NCBI GenBank assembly: GCA_020310875.1
Contig: MU260066.1
Span: 285,501-349,500 of the forward strand
DNA from: Ceratopteris richardii
Lineage: Eukaryota; Streptophyta; Polypodiopsida; Polypodiales; Pteridaceae
Reading direction: 5' to 3'
Length of the DNA stretch: 64,000 bases
How positions within the stretch are numbered: position 1 is the first letter of the stretch; each line of letters starts with the position of its first letter. Shown here piece by piece: positions 32,322 through 41,805 of the stretch. The position numbers and the translations under genes are program-made. Under the pieces are notes generated by a model that searched no databases, was not told where the DNA came from, and was given only the letters and a program-made list of their open reading frames with translations.

Positions 32322-35300
32322 CTAGGGTATGTCGCCTCTGACAGACCTTTGATCTGCGGGTTGATCAATATAGTCCTGGAGAATGTCAGCTCCCACATCA
32401 TGTTCTTTGATTCGCAGCCCTCGGATCAGGTCTCTCTGCAGGGTATCCCAATTGACTGGGCCCGGTATGTCCGGCTGTGGCGTTGTGTAGAGTTCTGAGT
32501 GCATCGTTTGTTCGCATGCAAAGAGGTGTAACAAATGGGTGGGCCGTGGCGCGAACACCTCTGAGTGTGCTTCCCAGAACCCCGTGGTGAACATTTCATC
32601 GAAAGTTTGCTTGTAGCAGGCAGGGAGATATCTGATGCATGCGTGCCATGCATAAGCAACTCGTATGCTCGGGGTGGTGCTCATATCATATAGCAGGTCA
32701 TAATTACCATTCACAAACCCGGGAATCGGAGGTTGAATATGACAGACATTTCGGAAAGTTTTGAGCACAACCTGCATCATATCGAAGATCTTGAGCATCA
32801 TCTGGGCAGCCACATCTGGCATAGGGTGGAGGCGTGGAAGCCAATGTCTGGTGGTAGCCATCATGTAGGCTACAGTAGGCGTGCCGTTTGGGGGTGCAAT
32901 GGCAGGGTAATTGAGCCATTCTTTGCAATTGGCGTTGTTCTTTACTTTGATGGCGAATGACTTCCATGTTCTTCTCCGTTGCACTGGTCCATAGCAATTG
33001 TTATACTTCAAATGCATGGGTGCATGGTCCCATGTCCGTAGCATCTCAGGATAGGTTTCCAATAGCTTTTGCCTCCAGATGGGTTGGTGTATTTTCCCTT
33101 TGCGCGCCTCCTCTGGAATGTCCTCAGGTTCAAATTGTGTTGCGAAAGTTGGGTACTTGTTGGTCTTACGTTTGATCTCGGCGTTGTAGTCTGCCAACAG
33201 TACAAAGTATGGCTTATATTGTAATTCTGAGCTGGTTATTAGTCTTCTAGGGGCCAGATGTCTGAAGTAGTCTGATTGAAGTATGGTTTCTTCAATGGTC
33301 TTCATGGCCAACATCTGGTAGGAGATACGTTCTTCATGAGTCTGCCCCATTTCTTCTACCTGTTTCATCCATGCCGATGGGGGTTCCTCATAAGTGTCCT
33401 GTCCTTCCTCAGTGATTGTGCCTCCGGGAAAAGGTTGAGGCTCATAGTTCTCTTCAAATGCTTCCTCCACTGGAATAATAACTGCTTCTTCTTCTATGGG
33501 TTGCTCAGGTGGGGAAGGAGGTCGATCATATTGTAACAACTTGATTTTCAACTCTGCAACCTGTTGCCTTAGCTCAAGTACTTCATTGGTTACTGATAAT
33601 TCCGGCTCTGGTGAGGTTGCAGCGTTGGCCATCTCTTTAAGTTCTCGTTGGTGTTGGGTAGGCCCTTGGGCTTTCTGTAGGTCTTTGACTTGGTCAGCAA
33701 GCTGATCATGTGCTTCCAAGAGATTGGCATAAGTTTCCAATATTTGTTGTATGTTTTCTGAGGGGATGACTTGGAATTTAGCCGGGTCAATGGGTGCCCC
33801 TCGAGTATTTTCCATAGCTGCTTCGAGGTTGTCTTGATTTTGTTGTTGTAGTCTTTTGTTTTCTTCTTGAGCAGCCGCTAAATGGCGTCGGAGTAGAGCC
33901 ATGTTTCGTTGTAGTCTAGCGTTACGGGCTAGCTGATCTCTAAGTTGTTCTTCAGTTACCCTACTCTTCTCTGCATGTGTGGACTCGAGCTCCACCTGAT
34001 ATTGTTGGAGGGTAGTCACCTCCTGCTGTAATTCCGTATTAGATAACTCCAGGGCAGTGACACGTGCCTGGAGATGGGCTGACAAAGTACAGAGTTCTTT
34101 ATTGTTTTCTTCTAGTAACCTGTATTCCTGTTTAAGTTGGGCAGCAGCTTCGAGCATGGTGTTGAGTGCATGACTAAATGAAGTGGGTGCAGGGGTAAAG
34201 GTGGAAGATGCAAGGGTTCGGGAGATGGGAAAGGGAAAAGTGGATGTTGTGCCTACAGTGCTTGGAAATGGCGACGTGAGTGAAATGATACGTGGTGATG
34301 TTGGAATAACAGTGGTGGTGGGTGATCCTGTGGATGGTGAGATGTCCATGGGATCGGACGTGAGAGTGTGTGATTCGTGCACTGTGAATACAGGAATGGT
34401 GGGTGGTGTGATAGTGGTGGCAGTGAATGTGGGGGAGTGGGGTTGGGAAAGGGGCTTTTTATTATAATTATCCACATGTTGGAGTATATTTACAAGGTTT
34501 GTCCAGAATGAGGGTTGTGTGACTTGGGTTGAGTGTGAGGCAGTTGCTAGGGGAGTGGTGGATAGGGTTTGGGTGTGGGTGAATGGAAAAGGATGGGATG
34601 AGGTCTGGCTATTAGCAAGTGGTTGTCCAAGGGCGGGGAGATAGGAAGGGTGACCTATTATGGTTTGATCGGTGGCCGGATGACCGGTGTGGGGTTCAAA
34701 AATTTGGGTGGAAGTGCTGGATGCGGGTAAAGGGGAGGATGTAAAAATGGAGGTGTGTACAATGGTTTCATGATGGGTGGATATCGGTTGTTCCGAAGGG
34801 ATTGTGGAGAAGGGTTCTGAAGGGTGGATGGAAGGTGGCGGTGGAGATGGTACGTGAGTAATTACCTCTTGTTCGTCAGTGGGACTTGGGCTCGTCATGT
34901 GAACATCCTCTGAAAGGGTGGTAGGCAAGGCAGTAGAGACTTCCATTTGAATCATTTTCCCTCGTCGTGGCCGTGTATCAATCCTTCGTTGATCATAGAT
35001 AGGGTTTTCCTGATAGACCATTGTCCTCAATGCTTCCCCGATCCCACATGTCTCTGCCAATAGATTTAATGATTCCACAAAGTGTGAGTCGACATTCTCG
35101 GTTTGAAGCATCTGGTTCACTAGGGCTCTATTCGCCTCTTCTGTCATCTTATGTCTTCTCTGTACCTGCTTGATGGTCTTGTACAGCCGTCTGAGTTGTG
35201 CCGTGTAGGCAGGGGCCTCTTCTCCACTGTCTTCTGGTTCATTTCTTTGTGCACCTTCCTGAACTTGTGTATTTGGGTCCTGAGGATGTTGTGCCACTCC

Positions 35301-36584
35301 TTCCCCATGTACTCTGCTGGTCTCGCCCCGTGGCTGTTCTCTTTGGACTGATGCACCCGGATCAACATTGTCAGGGGAATCTTCACTGTCGGATAGGGGG
35401 ACCGTCTGCAGGAATCTTTCAAAATCGAAGTTTGGATCTTCAGTGAAGGTGGCCATAGATGCAAACTCTGCATCGGTAGGTAGTGGAGGGGCGAATGGAA
35501 CGGGTTGTACCACCTCCCCAGCTTGAACTCCTTGAAGGTGGATCGTGAAAGGCGTGACCTGAGCTTCTGGTCGGGGAGAAGCTTCGGTCGTGGCTTCTTG
35601 AGGAATCGTTACCTGGGAGAGCGATCCACGCATTCGTTTTGCAGGCTGGCTCCCTGACTTCCGCCCTTTGAACAGCTCCAGTTGTGCATACTTTAGGGCT
35701 CGGGCAACTGGCACATCATATGCAAGACATCTGTAGATGATTCTTGTGAGCGCACAACAGCCATGTAGAGTAGGCTTCCTCACACCCCACTTACCTGCCT
35801 CATACACTTGGTCTAAGATCCATACCGGCATCTTAATGGGCAAGCTTCCAGTCTCTGCTAGATATAGCCCATACCATATTTTCTTGTGAGGTTGAGAAAA
35901 ACGGTCCTGAGCGAGAAATGCGAAGTGTTGGAGGCACATCCGCAAAGGTATGGCGATGTTGGGGGTGAGGGCGCACATTTCCTTTAGTTTCTTGATTCTA
36001 TTGCTTTTCATCGACTCCGGTATCAAGGGGTCGCGGTCAGAAGGTACATGCGTGCCATACATCTGAAGTGCTTCCCTGATTAAAGTCACATTCAATTCGA
36101 ACTTCCTCATTTCCTCCAGATTTGACAAGGAGGGCATCCAGAATGTGCCTGAATGATCCTTATCCCCTGTCGGCTTCAGCATGGCAATTAGGTAGTAGCA
36201 CCTGAGGAAATCTGGTTTAGGCAGAGCTGCACTGAAATAAGTTTGTAATCCTGCTTTTTGCCAGATATCTTGAAGTGGAGCTGCATTTTGCAACGCTTCG
36301 AATTCTCGTGAGAAGAATTGGAAGGTCCACCACACTCGTCCACATTCCATCTTGGATTCCCAGATATGATCTGCGTCTCCCAAATCTCCTGGCATCTCAT
36401 TGAACCAGTGAGAATGTCCCTTTACTCTTTCGGTTAGGCCGTTTGGTGGATCTGGAATAGGAATCCTCCGCACATTCACGAACTCCTCAGGTCGAGCTGT
36501 TGGTGGGGCCTCCACCGGCATGGCATCCCAGTTGATTGGAACACCAGATCCTGCCTGAGAGCTTGTGTCTGCCGCTGTTGCCAT
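32322..36584 (-). CDS. Third ORF (ORF3) of element B, 1,420 codons, unknown function
   Basis: This single intact frame starts MATAADTSSQAGSGVPINWD and ends at the polypurine tract. Layout: an N-terminal domain (about residues 40-330: WWTFQFFSREFEALQN; LPKPDFLRCYYLI; HGCCALTRIIYRCLAYDV), an acidic linker with EEAPAYTAQLRRLYKTIKQV (about 470), a Pro/Ser/Thr-rich region (about 560-830), a coiled coil (about 840-960), and a C-terminal domain (about 1060-1390: LQYKPYFVLLADYN; QRRRTWKSFAIKVKNN; YMMATTRHWLPRL; RPTHLLHLFACE). Its place between integrase and 3' LTR is where env-like ORFs lie in Athila elements. I see no signal peptide or membrane segment, so an envelope role is doubtful. Relatives occur in C, D, F and G here. 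Expression from a spliced RNA is plausible. Confidence 0.85.
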   Translation of the reverse strand: MATAADTSSQAGSGVPINWDAMPVEAPPTARPEEFVNVRRIPIPDPPNGLTERVKGHSHWFNEMPGDLGDADHIWESKMECGRVWWTFQFFSREFEALQNAAPLQDIWQKAGLQTYFSAALPKPDFLRCYYLIAMLKPTGDKDHSGTFWMPSLSNLEEMRKFELNVTLIREALQMYGTHVPSDRDPLIPESMKSNRIKKLKEMCALTPNIAIPLRMCLQHFAFLAQDRFSQPHKKIWYGLYLAETGSLPIKMPVWILDQVYEAGKWGVRKPTLHGCCALTRIIYRCLAYDVPVARALKYAQLELFKGRKSGSQPAKRMRGSLSQVTIPQEATTEASPRPEAQVTPFTIHLQGVQAGEVVQPVPFAPPLPTDAEFASMATFTEDPNFDFERFLQTVPLSDSEDSPDNVDPGASVQREQPRGETSRVHGEGVAQHPQDPNTQVQEGAQRNEPEDSGEEAPAYTAQLRRLYKTIKQVQRRHKMTEEANRALVNQMLQTENVDSHFVESLNLLAETCGIGEALRTMVYQENPIYDQRRIDTRPRRGKMIQMEVSTALPTTLSEDVHMTSPSPTDEQEVITHVPSPPPPSIHPSEPFSTIPSEQPISTHHETIVHTSIFTSSPLPASSTSTQIFEPHTGHPATDQTIIGHPSYLPALGQPLANSQTSSHPFPFTHTQTLSTTPLATASHSTQVTQPSFWTNLVNILQHVDNYNKKPLSQPHSPTFTATTITPPTIPVFTVHESHTLTSDPMDISPSTGSPTTTVIPTSPRIISLTSPFPSTVGTTSTFPFPISRTLASSTFTPAPTSFSHALNTMLEAAAQLKQEYRLLEENNKELCTLSAHLQARVTALELSNTELQQEVTTLQQYQVELESTHAEKSRVTEEQLRDQLARNARLQRNMALLRRHLAAAQEENKRLQQQNQDNLEAAMENTRGAPIDPAKFQVIPSENIQQILETYANLLEAHDQLADQVKDLQKAQGPTQHQRELKEMANAATSPEPELSVTNEVLELRQQVAELKIKLLQYDRPPSPPEQPIEEEAVIIPVEEAFEENYEPQPFPGGTITEEGQDTYEEPPSAWMKQVEEMGQTHEERISYQMLAMKTIEETILQSDYFRHLAPRRLITSSELQYKPYFVLLADYNAEIKRKTNKYPTFATQFEPEDIPEEARKGKIHQPIWRQKLLETYPEMLRTWDHAPMHLKYNNCYGPVQRRRTWKSFAIKVKNNANCKEWLNYPAIAPPNGTPTVAYMMATTRHWLPRLHPMPDVAAQMMLKIFDMMQVVLKTFRNVCHIQPPIPGFVNGNYDLLYDMSTTPSIRVAYAWHACIRYLPACYKQTFDEMFTTGFWEAHSEVFAPRPTHLLHLFACEQTMHSELYTTPQPDIPGPVNWDTLQRDLIRGLRIKEHDVGADILQDYIDQPADQRSVRGDIP

Positions 36585-37431
36585 GAGAGTAGGTTGCTTA
36601 TCTGCTGGAAGACGAAAGGCACATTAGTGTTGCATAGGAAACAAGATGTAATGGTGTTCCCTTCACAATACTAACATGACAATCCCGGAAGTCAGTGGTT
36701 AGTGGTGAAGTGTTTGTGATAGGTGTGAGTGGTGATTAAAGGTCAGTGTCATCCTAGATGCATACTTTGGTTATGCAATGGGCTCGGAATGCTCCTGTTT
36801 AGGGTGGACGGATTTACAGAATAGGGTCAGGGGGTTTAGTACACAGTTTAATTCTGCACACTTTGATAGAGGAGTCGTAGCTCTTAGAGCTAAAGACAGG
36901 TGAAGATTTCTGTATGAGAGTGTGATGTATTTGGGACCTTTTGGGTACCCATTTCCAGACATTCCTAGGGTTGATGGGAGTGGGGATAGTGAGAGGTGTA
37001 GGTATCTTTTCATTTTCTGAGTTGTTGGTCATGAGTGCTTGTGAAAGTTGCTTCATCCTAGTGCCTGAAGGTGAAGTAATTTGGGCTTGTAAGCAGGCCT
37101 TGGGCACCCATTTCTGTCTAGCATTAGGGGTAGCCTTCATTGACCGCTTAGGGACCCAAATAGAAATGGTATGCCTAGGGGTTATCCTAGGGGGCTTCTT
37201 AACTTCGTTCCTTGACGGTGAGGCTCATTTCTTGTCTTCTTGAGAGTCTGCTATTAGAGTTGTGGGTTTCCCAGCCTTGCGTATCCAGATCTGCTTCGCG
37301 CCCCGAGGTGCTCTATGTTGCACGGGTTGGCGCTCCTGCCTCTTGATCAGCGGCCTCCTTCGTGTAGAGTGATGTTCGGTCTGCTCATTTAGAATCTTCT
37401 TTGGATCAGTTAGGAACTCCTTCTTGGCTCC
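36585..37431 (-). other. Spacer between integrase and ORF3 of element B
   Basis: No conserved long frame is present. The minus strand contains a repeated short peptide motif of form (I/K)W(V/I)PK, including RQKWVPKA and VWKWVPKR within 36.8-37.2 kb, comparable with the spacers of C and F. An acceptor-like TTCCAGCAG lies about 30 bases before the ORF3 start. Confidence 0.5.
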
Positions 37432-39120
37432 TTAACCCTCAGTAAGATTGACATTCCTCTGCACCATAGAAGTTTGGACAAGCACAACATTGTTATCTTC
37501 ATGTGGATTCCTGGAGGGACCAGGAGTTGGTGCCTGTTCTATTGGTTTGAGTGCTTGATTTTCTAATTCAATCGTGAGACGGCTTTGGCCTACCCAAGCC
37601 TGAAGAAGTCCCCTTCTTAGGTTGAGGTTGACTGCGTGATCATAGATCCAGTCTTGGCCCAGGACCAGAGGTTCGGTCAGATCCTCGTCTTCACATACTA
37701 GCACTTTTGCTGGCATGAGGACCTCTTGTATGTAGAGGGGAAGATCCACCTCTCCCATACAAGGGGTTTCAACACCTCCTAATCCTATCAGATATGCTTC
37801 TAGGGGTTTTACCTCCAATTGCAGCTGCTGGCAATAAGAAAGCCGAACTGCACTTGTGGCTGCTCCTGAATCAATTAATGCTCTCACGCTTGTGCTGCGG
37901 TCTCTTTGTCCTAGTTCTAGGGTCACAAAAGGTCGTCGGTCCACTATCTTATGGGTACGTTCACCTGCAGTCTCACACATGGCCATGTGATAGTCTGGAG
38001 ACTCTTGAGTGTCAGTCATAGGCTGATCCCTCCCTTGTCTCCTCAACTTCATTCGTCTGATACGCTCTAAGGCCTCTGCCTGTGCTTCTTCTCGAATTCG
38101 TTTTTCCTCCTCTTTACGTTGCTTAGCAGTATTGAGTCGGCTTAGCATTTCCTCCATGAGGGGTTCCTGATACAGCTTGACTCTGCATCCGCTAATATAG
38201 TTTGGGAGGACATCCCCCTCTAAAGTGGCTAGTTGTACTGCTCCACTCGTGGAGATCCTATTAATGATCATAGGTCCGTAGCCTCTCTTTTCTAGCTTTC
38301 TTGCGTGTTGTTTCAATGTGTAGACTAAAACTAGATCTCCTGCTTTCAAGCCCTTATCCTTCACATGGGCATCAAAGTATGCCTTTTGCCGTTTCTTTGC
38401 AGCATAGATGCCTGCTGCTGCTCGTAGCCTCGTCTCACCTAAACGCTCTAGATCAAAGATCCTAGAGGACAACTCGTGTCCATTCCACTCATGCTCTTGT
38501 GCTACTCTTAAAGCTGGAATTAGGAAATCTAACGGTAGCACCGCATTTTGTCCGAAGACCATCTGAAATGGGGTGGCATTGAGTACCGTTTTGTAAGCAA
38601 CTCGGTATGCCCAAACAGCATGATGAAGTTGTTTGTCCCAATCCGAGCGTTTATTATTTACAAGTTTCGTCAATACGTTACATAGGATCTTATTCGTGCT
38701 CTCGGCTTGTCCATTAGCTTGTGGGTGATAGGGGGCAGACTTCTTATGTATCACCATGAATTCTTGAAGGAGATTTTCAATGACCTCATTCAAGAAGTGC
38801 GTACCTCTATCACTAACCAACTCTATTGGTAACCCATATCTAGTGAACACATTTTCGAATAGGAATTTAGCCGTCGTTTGAGCATCATTCTTTGTCGTGG
38901 ATTTTACTTCCACCCACTTTGTAAGGTAATCTGTAGCTACAATAATATATTCGGCATGGGAGTTTCTAGCTGGGGGATTGATGGGACCTACAAAGTCTAT
39001 ACCCCACTTTGAAAATGCACGTCCTCCCATCATTGGCCTTAAAGGCATTTCATCTTTTCTTATCGGATATTGGGCACGTTGGCATGTGTCACAACTCTTC
39101 ACATAAGTATGTGCGTCCAT
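37432..39120 (-). CDS. Integrase fused to a second retropepsin-like domain (element B)
   Basis: The frame of 562 codons contains the end of the zinc-binding region (YVKSCDTCQRAQY), the DDE core (WGIDFVGPI at about residue 40; LVSDRGTHF at about 104; GQAE at about 140), and the GPY module (KRGYGPMIINRISTSG). After a charged linker (RLNTAKQRKEEEKRIREEAQ) comes a retropepsin-like domain at about residues 405-515: LIDSGAATSAVR, LIGLGGVETP, LVLGQDWIYDH. The parallel frame in C is about 70-75% similar by eye, and the DSGA and LGQDW motifs are conserved in both and in D'. This is a family trait, not a chance fusion. Whether the domain dimerises with the ordinary protease is unknown. Confidence 0.9.
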   Translation of the reverse strand: MDAHTYVKSCDTCQRAQYPIRKDEMPLRPMMGGRAFSKWGIDFVGPINPPARNSHAEYIIVATDYLTKWVEVKSTTKNDAQTTAKFLFENVFTRYGLPIELVSDRGTHFLNEVIENLLQEFMVIHKKSAPYHPQANGQAESTNKILCNVLTKLVNNKRSDWDKQLHHAVWAYRVAYKTVLNATPFQMVFGQNAVLPLDFLIPALRVAQEHEWNGHELSSRIFDLERLGETRLRAAAGIYAAKKRQKAYFDAHVKDKGLKAGDLVLVYTLKQHARKLEKRGYGPMIINRISTSGAVQLATLEGDVLPNYISGCRVKLYQEPLMEEMLSRLNTAKQRKEEEKRIREEAQAEALERIRRMKLRRQGRDQPMTDTQESPDYHMAMCETAGERTHKIVDRRPFVTLELGQRDRSTSVRALIDSGAATSAVRLSYCQQLQLEVKPLEAYLIGLGGVETPCMGEVDLPLYIQEVLMPAKVLVCEDEDLTEPLVLGQDWIYDHAVNLNLRRGLLQAWVGQSRLTIELENQALKPIEQAPTPGPSRNPHEDNNVVLVQTSMVQRNVNLTEG

Positions 39121-39144
39121 ATGAAGAGTGGGCCACCAAAGTCC

Positions 39145-41805
39145 TCAGAATAGAATGGTCTTAATTACTCTGTCAGACCCAAAGTGTCCACCTGCAGCAC
39201 CGCTGTGTGCAGTTTCTAAGACTTTCAAATAGTCTGATTCATGAACGCACAGTCTTAGGTAACCATCCTTGCCTCTTCGATATAGGTTGTCTCCTACTAA
39301 GGCATAGTCTTGAGCCTCTTGCTCCATGCTCCGTTTTCTTGCAAGACTAGCCTGATTGGGTAATGTTCCCGATCTCATGAACTCGACCAATGGAGCACTC
39401 CAATCTGGGATTAATGACACGTGATAAAGAGTGGCATGTTCCACTGGGGTTCTCTTCTGGCACACTGGACAATTGTGGATCCACTCTTGTATTTCTTTGT
39501 CCATGCTAGGCCAATACATCCCTAAACATTTTAGATTCTGCAATGTTCGTTGTTTAGGGTAGTGATTTCCTAGCAGTCCCTCATGGGCTTGTTGCAACCA
39601 ACTAGCATGTTCATCATCCTCGACACAACAAGCTAATACGCCCTCGGTATCTTGCTTGTACATACTTCCGGCCAATATTTGATACTTTAGTGATTTTACA
39701 ATTTCCTCTTTGCTTGTTTTCACATTCTTATTTGCAGGCCCGAAGGTTAGGACTGGTACCAACTTATTTGCCCATTTAGGAACAACTTCTAAATTGAACA
39801 GATAAGCATCGGGCAATTCATCAGACACTCCTTGCGGTGGCTCTCCTGAAGTGATGCGAGAAAGATGGTCTGCCCTAAGATGGGTTCTACCTTTCCTGAC
39901 AACAACTTCAAAGTCGTATTCCATTAGTAAGAGGAACCATCTTACTAAGCGGCATGTATTGCAAGGTTTATTGACCAAATATAGTAAAGCTTGATGATCA
40001 GTGAAAAACTTGAACTTATTGGCTAATAGATAGTGTCTAAACTTCTTCACAGCATATACCATGCCTAAGCCTTCTCTCTCCGTTGTGGTGTAATTTCGTT
40101 CAGCTGCATTTAATTGCCTACTAGCATATGCTATCGACAAATCTAGGTTTCCTTCACCTGTGGGTTGTGCTAGCACACATCCTATTGCATGATTGGAGGC
40201 ATCTACATGGACATGAAAGGGTTTGCTCCAATCCGGAGTAGTCAATATTGGTGCTGTGCACAAACGTCTCTTCAGCTCGTTGAAGGAAGTCTCGCATTCC
40301 TCGCTCCACTCAAAATTTGTTAACAACCCATAAAGAGGTTTAGCTATGATGGCATACATGTGGATAAACCTACGGTAATATCCACAATGGCCCATAAAGG
40401 CTTGTACCTCTTTAACATTCCTTGGTCTGGGCAACTCTGCTATTGCTCTTACTTTGTCTTCATCTGTTGAAATTCCATTCTTAGAAACAATGTGACCTAA
40501 GATCTTACCTTGTCGTACCATGAACACACACTTCTCTGGATTCAGACACACTCGATAATCTCTACACTTGTTGAAGATTTGCCTGAGCTCAGGGATGTGG
40601 TAACTTCTTTCTTGGGAATGAGCGCATAAATCATCCACATATACTTCTAAGCTCTTCCGCAAGAACTCTTTGAAGACATGACACATGAGTCTTTGGAATG
40701 TTGCAGGTGCATTGGTGAGCCCAAATGGCATCACACGAAATGCAAAGATTCCCCATTCTGTGGCAAAGGCCGTTTTGTGTTGATCTTCGGGGGCAATGGC
40801 TACTTGGTTGTAACCTGAAAATCCATCAAGGAAGCTATAAACTTCCTTGCCTGCCACACGCTCCAAAAGATGTTCGGTGATTGGAAGTGGATAACTATCT
40901 CTAATCGTAGCGGCATTAACTTTTTTAAGGTTACTGCACACTCGCAATTTCCCATTCTTCTTGGGCACCACTACAATGGGGGACACCCATTCAGTGTGCT
41001 CAATCTCATAGATGAATCCAGCTTCAATCAGCCTGTCAATCTCCTCTTTTACTTTGGCTGCATAATTGTCATTATATGTGTAGGGCTTTTGTTTGGTGGG
41101 CTTGGCATCAGCGGTCATCGGAATCGTATGAGAGCAAATCTCTGGATCTACTCCTTTCAAGTCTCTATAGTGCCATGCGAACACATCCCTATATTCCCTT
41201 AATAGAGCTACAAGCTCTAATTCTTCTTTTGCACTTAGGTCGTCTCCTATGTACGTACATCGCTCTTCGTTCCCCTCAATGGTCACTACAATTTTTTTGG
41301 TCTTTTCTTTATTGTCATATGCTTCTCCTATAATGGCCTCTCTCTTAGGCATTCGTACCAAAATTTTTCGATCTTCCACTTCATATTTCTTGAAATTTTC
41401 TGGTACTTCAAACAATGATTCTTCCTCTTCTTGTTTCACTGCTTTTCTTTTCTTTTTCTTTTGACCTCCTTCACTTCCTTTCTTTGAATTTATCGTTTTA
41501 ATACTCGCAAGGGGTTCTTCTTCTTTTTGGGTTAACACTCCTATGTCTTCTAAGTAGTGTTCCTCTGAGTCAAAGTAAGTATCCATCACAATGGATTCTA
41601 GATCATCGTCATTCTCTTCTTCTTCTATGAACTCACTAGGATCACATTCTTCCAACAAGGGCTGACACATGAACACTGAAATATCATAACCCCTGTATTT
41701 CCCGCAAGAACTCTTGAGAGTACTGTTGAATTGAAGGAGGTATTCCAGCATCCGTGGAATTAGGAACATAAGCTCCCTTTGGTGGTGAGCTTCCTCTTTC
41801 AACAA
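39145..41805 (-). CDS. Reverse transcriptase and RNase H of element B
   Basis: The frame of 886 codons has an acidic/basic linker, then reverse transcriptase (about residues 245-430: YEIEHTEWVSPIVVVPKKNG; FSGYNQVAIAPEDQHKTAF; MPFGLTNAPATFQR; LEVYVDDLCAHS with the YVDD site). RNase H follows (about 515-640: FHVHVDASNHAIGCVLAQ; FKFFTDHQALLYLVN; LRADHLSR), then an integrase zinc-binding region (HEGLLGNHYPKQRTLQNL and NCPVCQ). It copies the element RNA into DNA inside the particle. The family is the same as C's enzyme, close to Athila-type sequences. It overlaps the end of the gag frame. Confidence 0.9.
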   Translation of the reverse strand: MLKEEAHHQRELMFLIPRMLEYLLQFNSTLKSSCGKYRGYDISVFMCQPLLEECDPSEFIEEEENDDDLESIVMDTYFDSEEHYLEDIGVLTQKEEEPLASIKTINSKKGSEGGQKKKKRKAVKQEEEESLFEVPENFKKYEVEDRKILVRMPKREAIIGEAYDNKEKTKKIVVTIEGNEERCTYIGDDLSAKEELELVALLREYRDVFAWHYRDLKGVDPEICSHTIPMTADAKPTKQKPYTYNDNYAAKVKEEIDRLIEAGFIYEIEHTEWVSPIVVVPKKNGKLRVCSNLKKVNAATIRDSYPLPITEHLLERVAGKEVYSFLDGFSGYNQVAIAPEDQHKTAFATEWGIFAFRVMPFGLTNAPATFQRLMCHVFKEFLRKSLEVYVDDLCAHSQERSYHIPELRQIFNKCRDYRVCLNPEKCVFMVRQGKILGHIVSKNGISTDEDKVRAIAELPRPRNVKEVQAFMGHCGYYRRFIHMYAIIAKPLYGLLTNFEWSEECETSFNELKRRLCTAPILTTPDWSKPFHVHVDASNHAIGCVLAQPTGEGNLDLSIAYASRQLNAAERNYTTTEREGLGMVYAVKKFRHYLLANKFKFFTDHQALLYLVNKPCNTCRLVRWFLLLMEYDFEVVVRKGRTHLRADHLSRITSGEPPQGVSDELPDAYLFNLEVVPKWANKLVPVLTFGPANKNVKTSKEEIVKSLKYQILAGSMYKQDTEGVLACCVEDDEHASWLQQAHEGLLGNHYPKQRTLQNLKCLGMYWPSMDKEIQEWIHNCPVCQKRTPVEHATLYHVSLIPDWSAPLVEFMRSGTLPNQASLARKRSMEQEAQDYALVGDNLYRRGKDGYLRLCVHESDYLKVLETAHSGAAGGHFGSDRVIKTILF

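Noticed and set aside
32322-36584. Calling ORF3 an envelope gene
   Set aside because: The position fits, but I see no signal peptide, no membrane-spanning segment and no fusion-peptide-like region. The protein is dominated by a coiled coil and polar low-complexity sequence.
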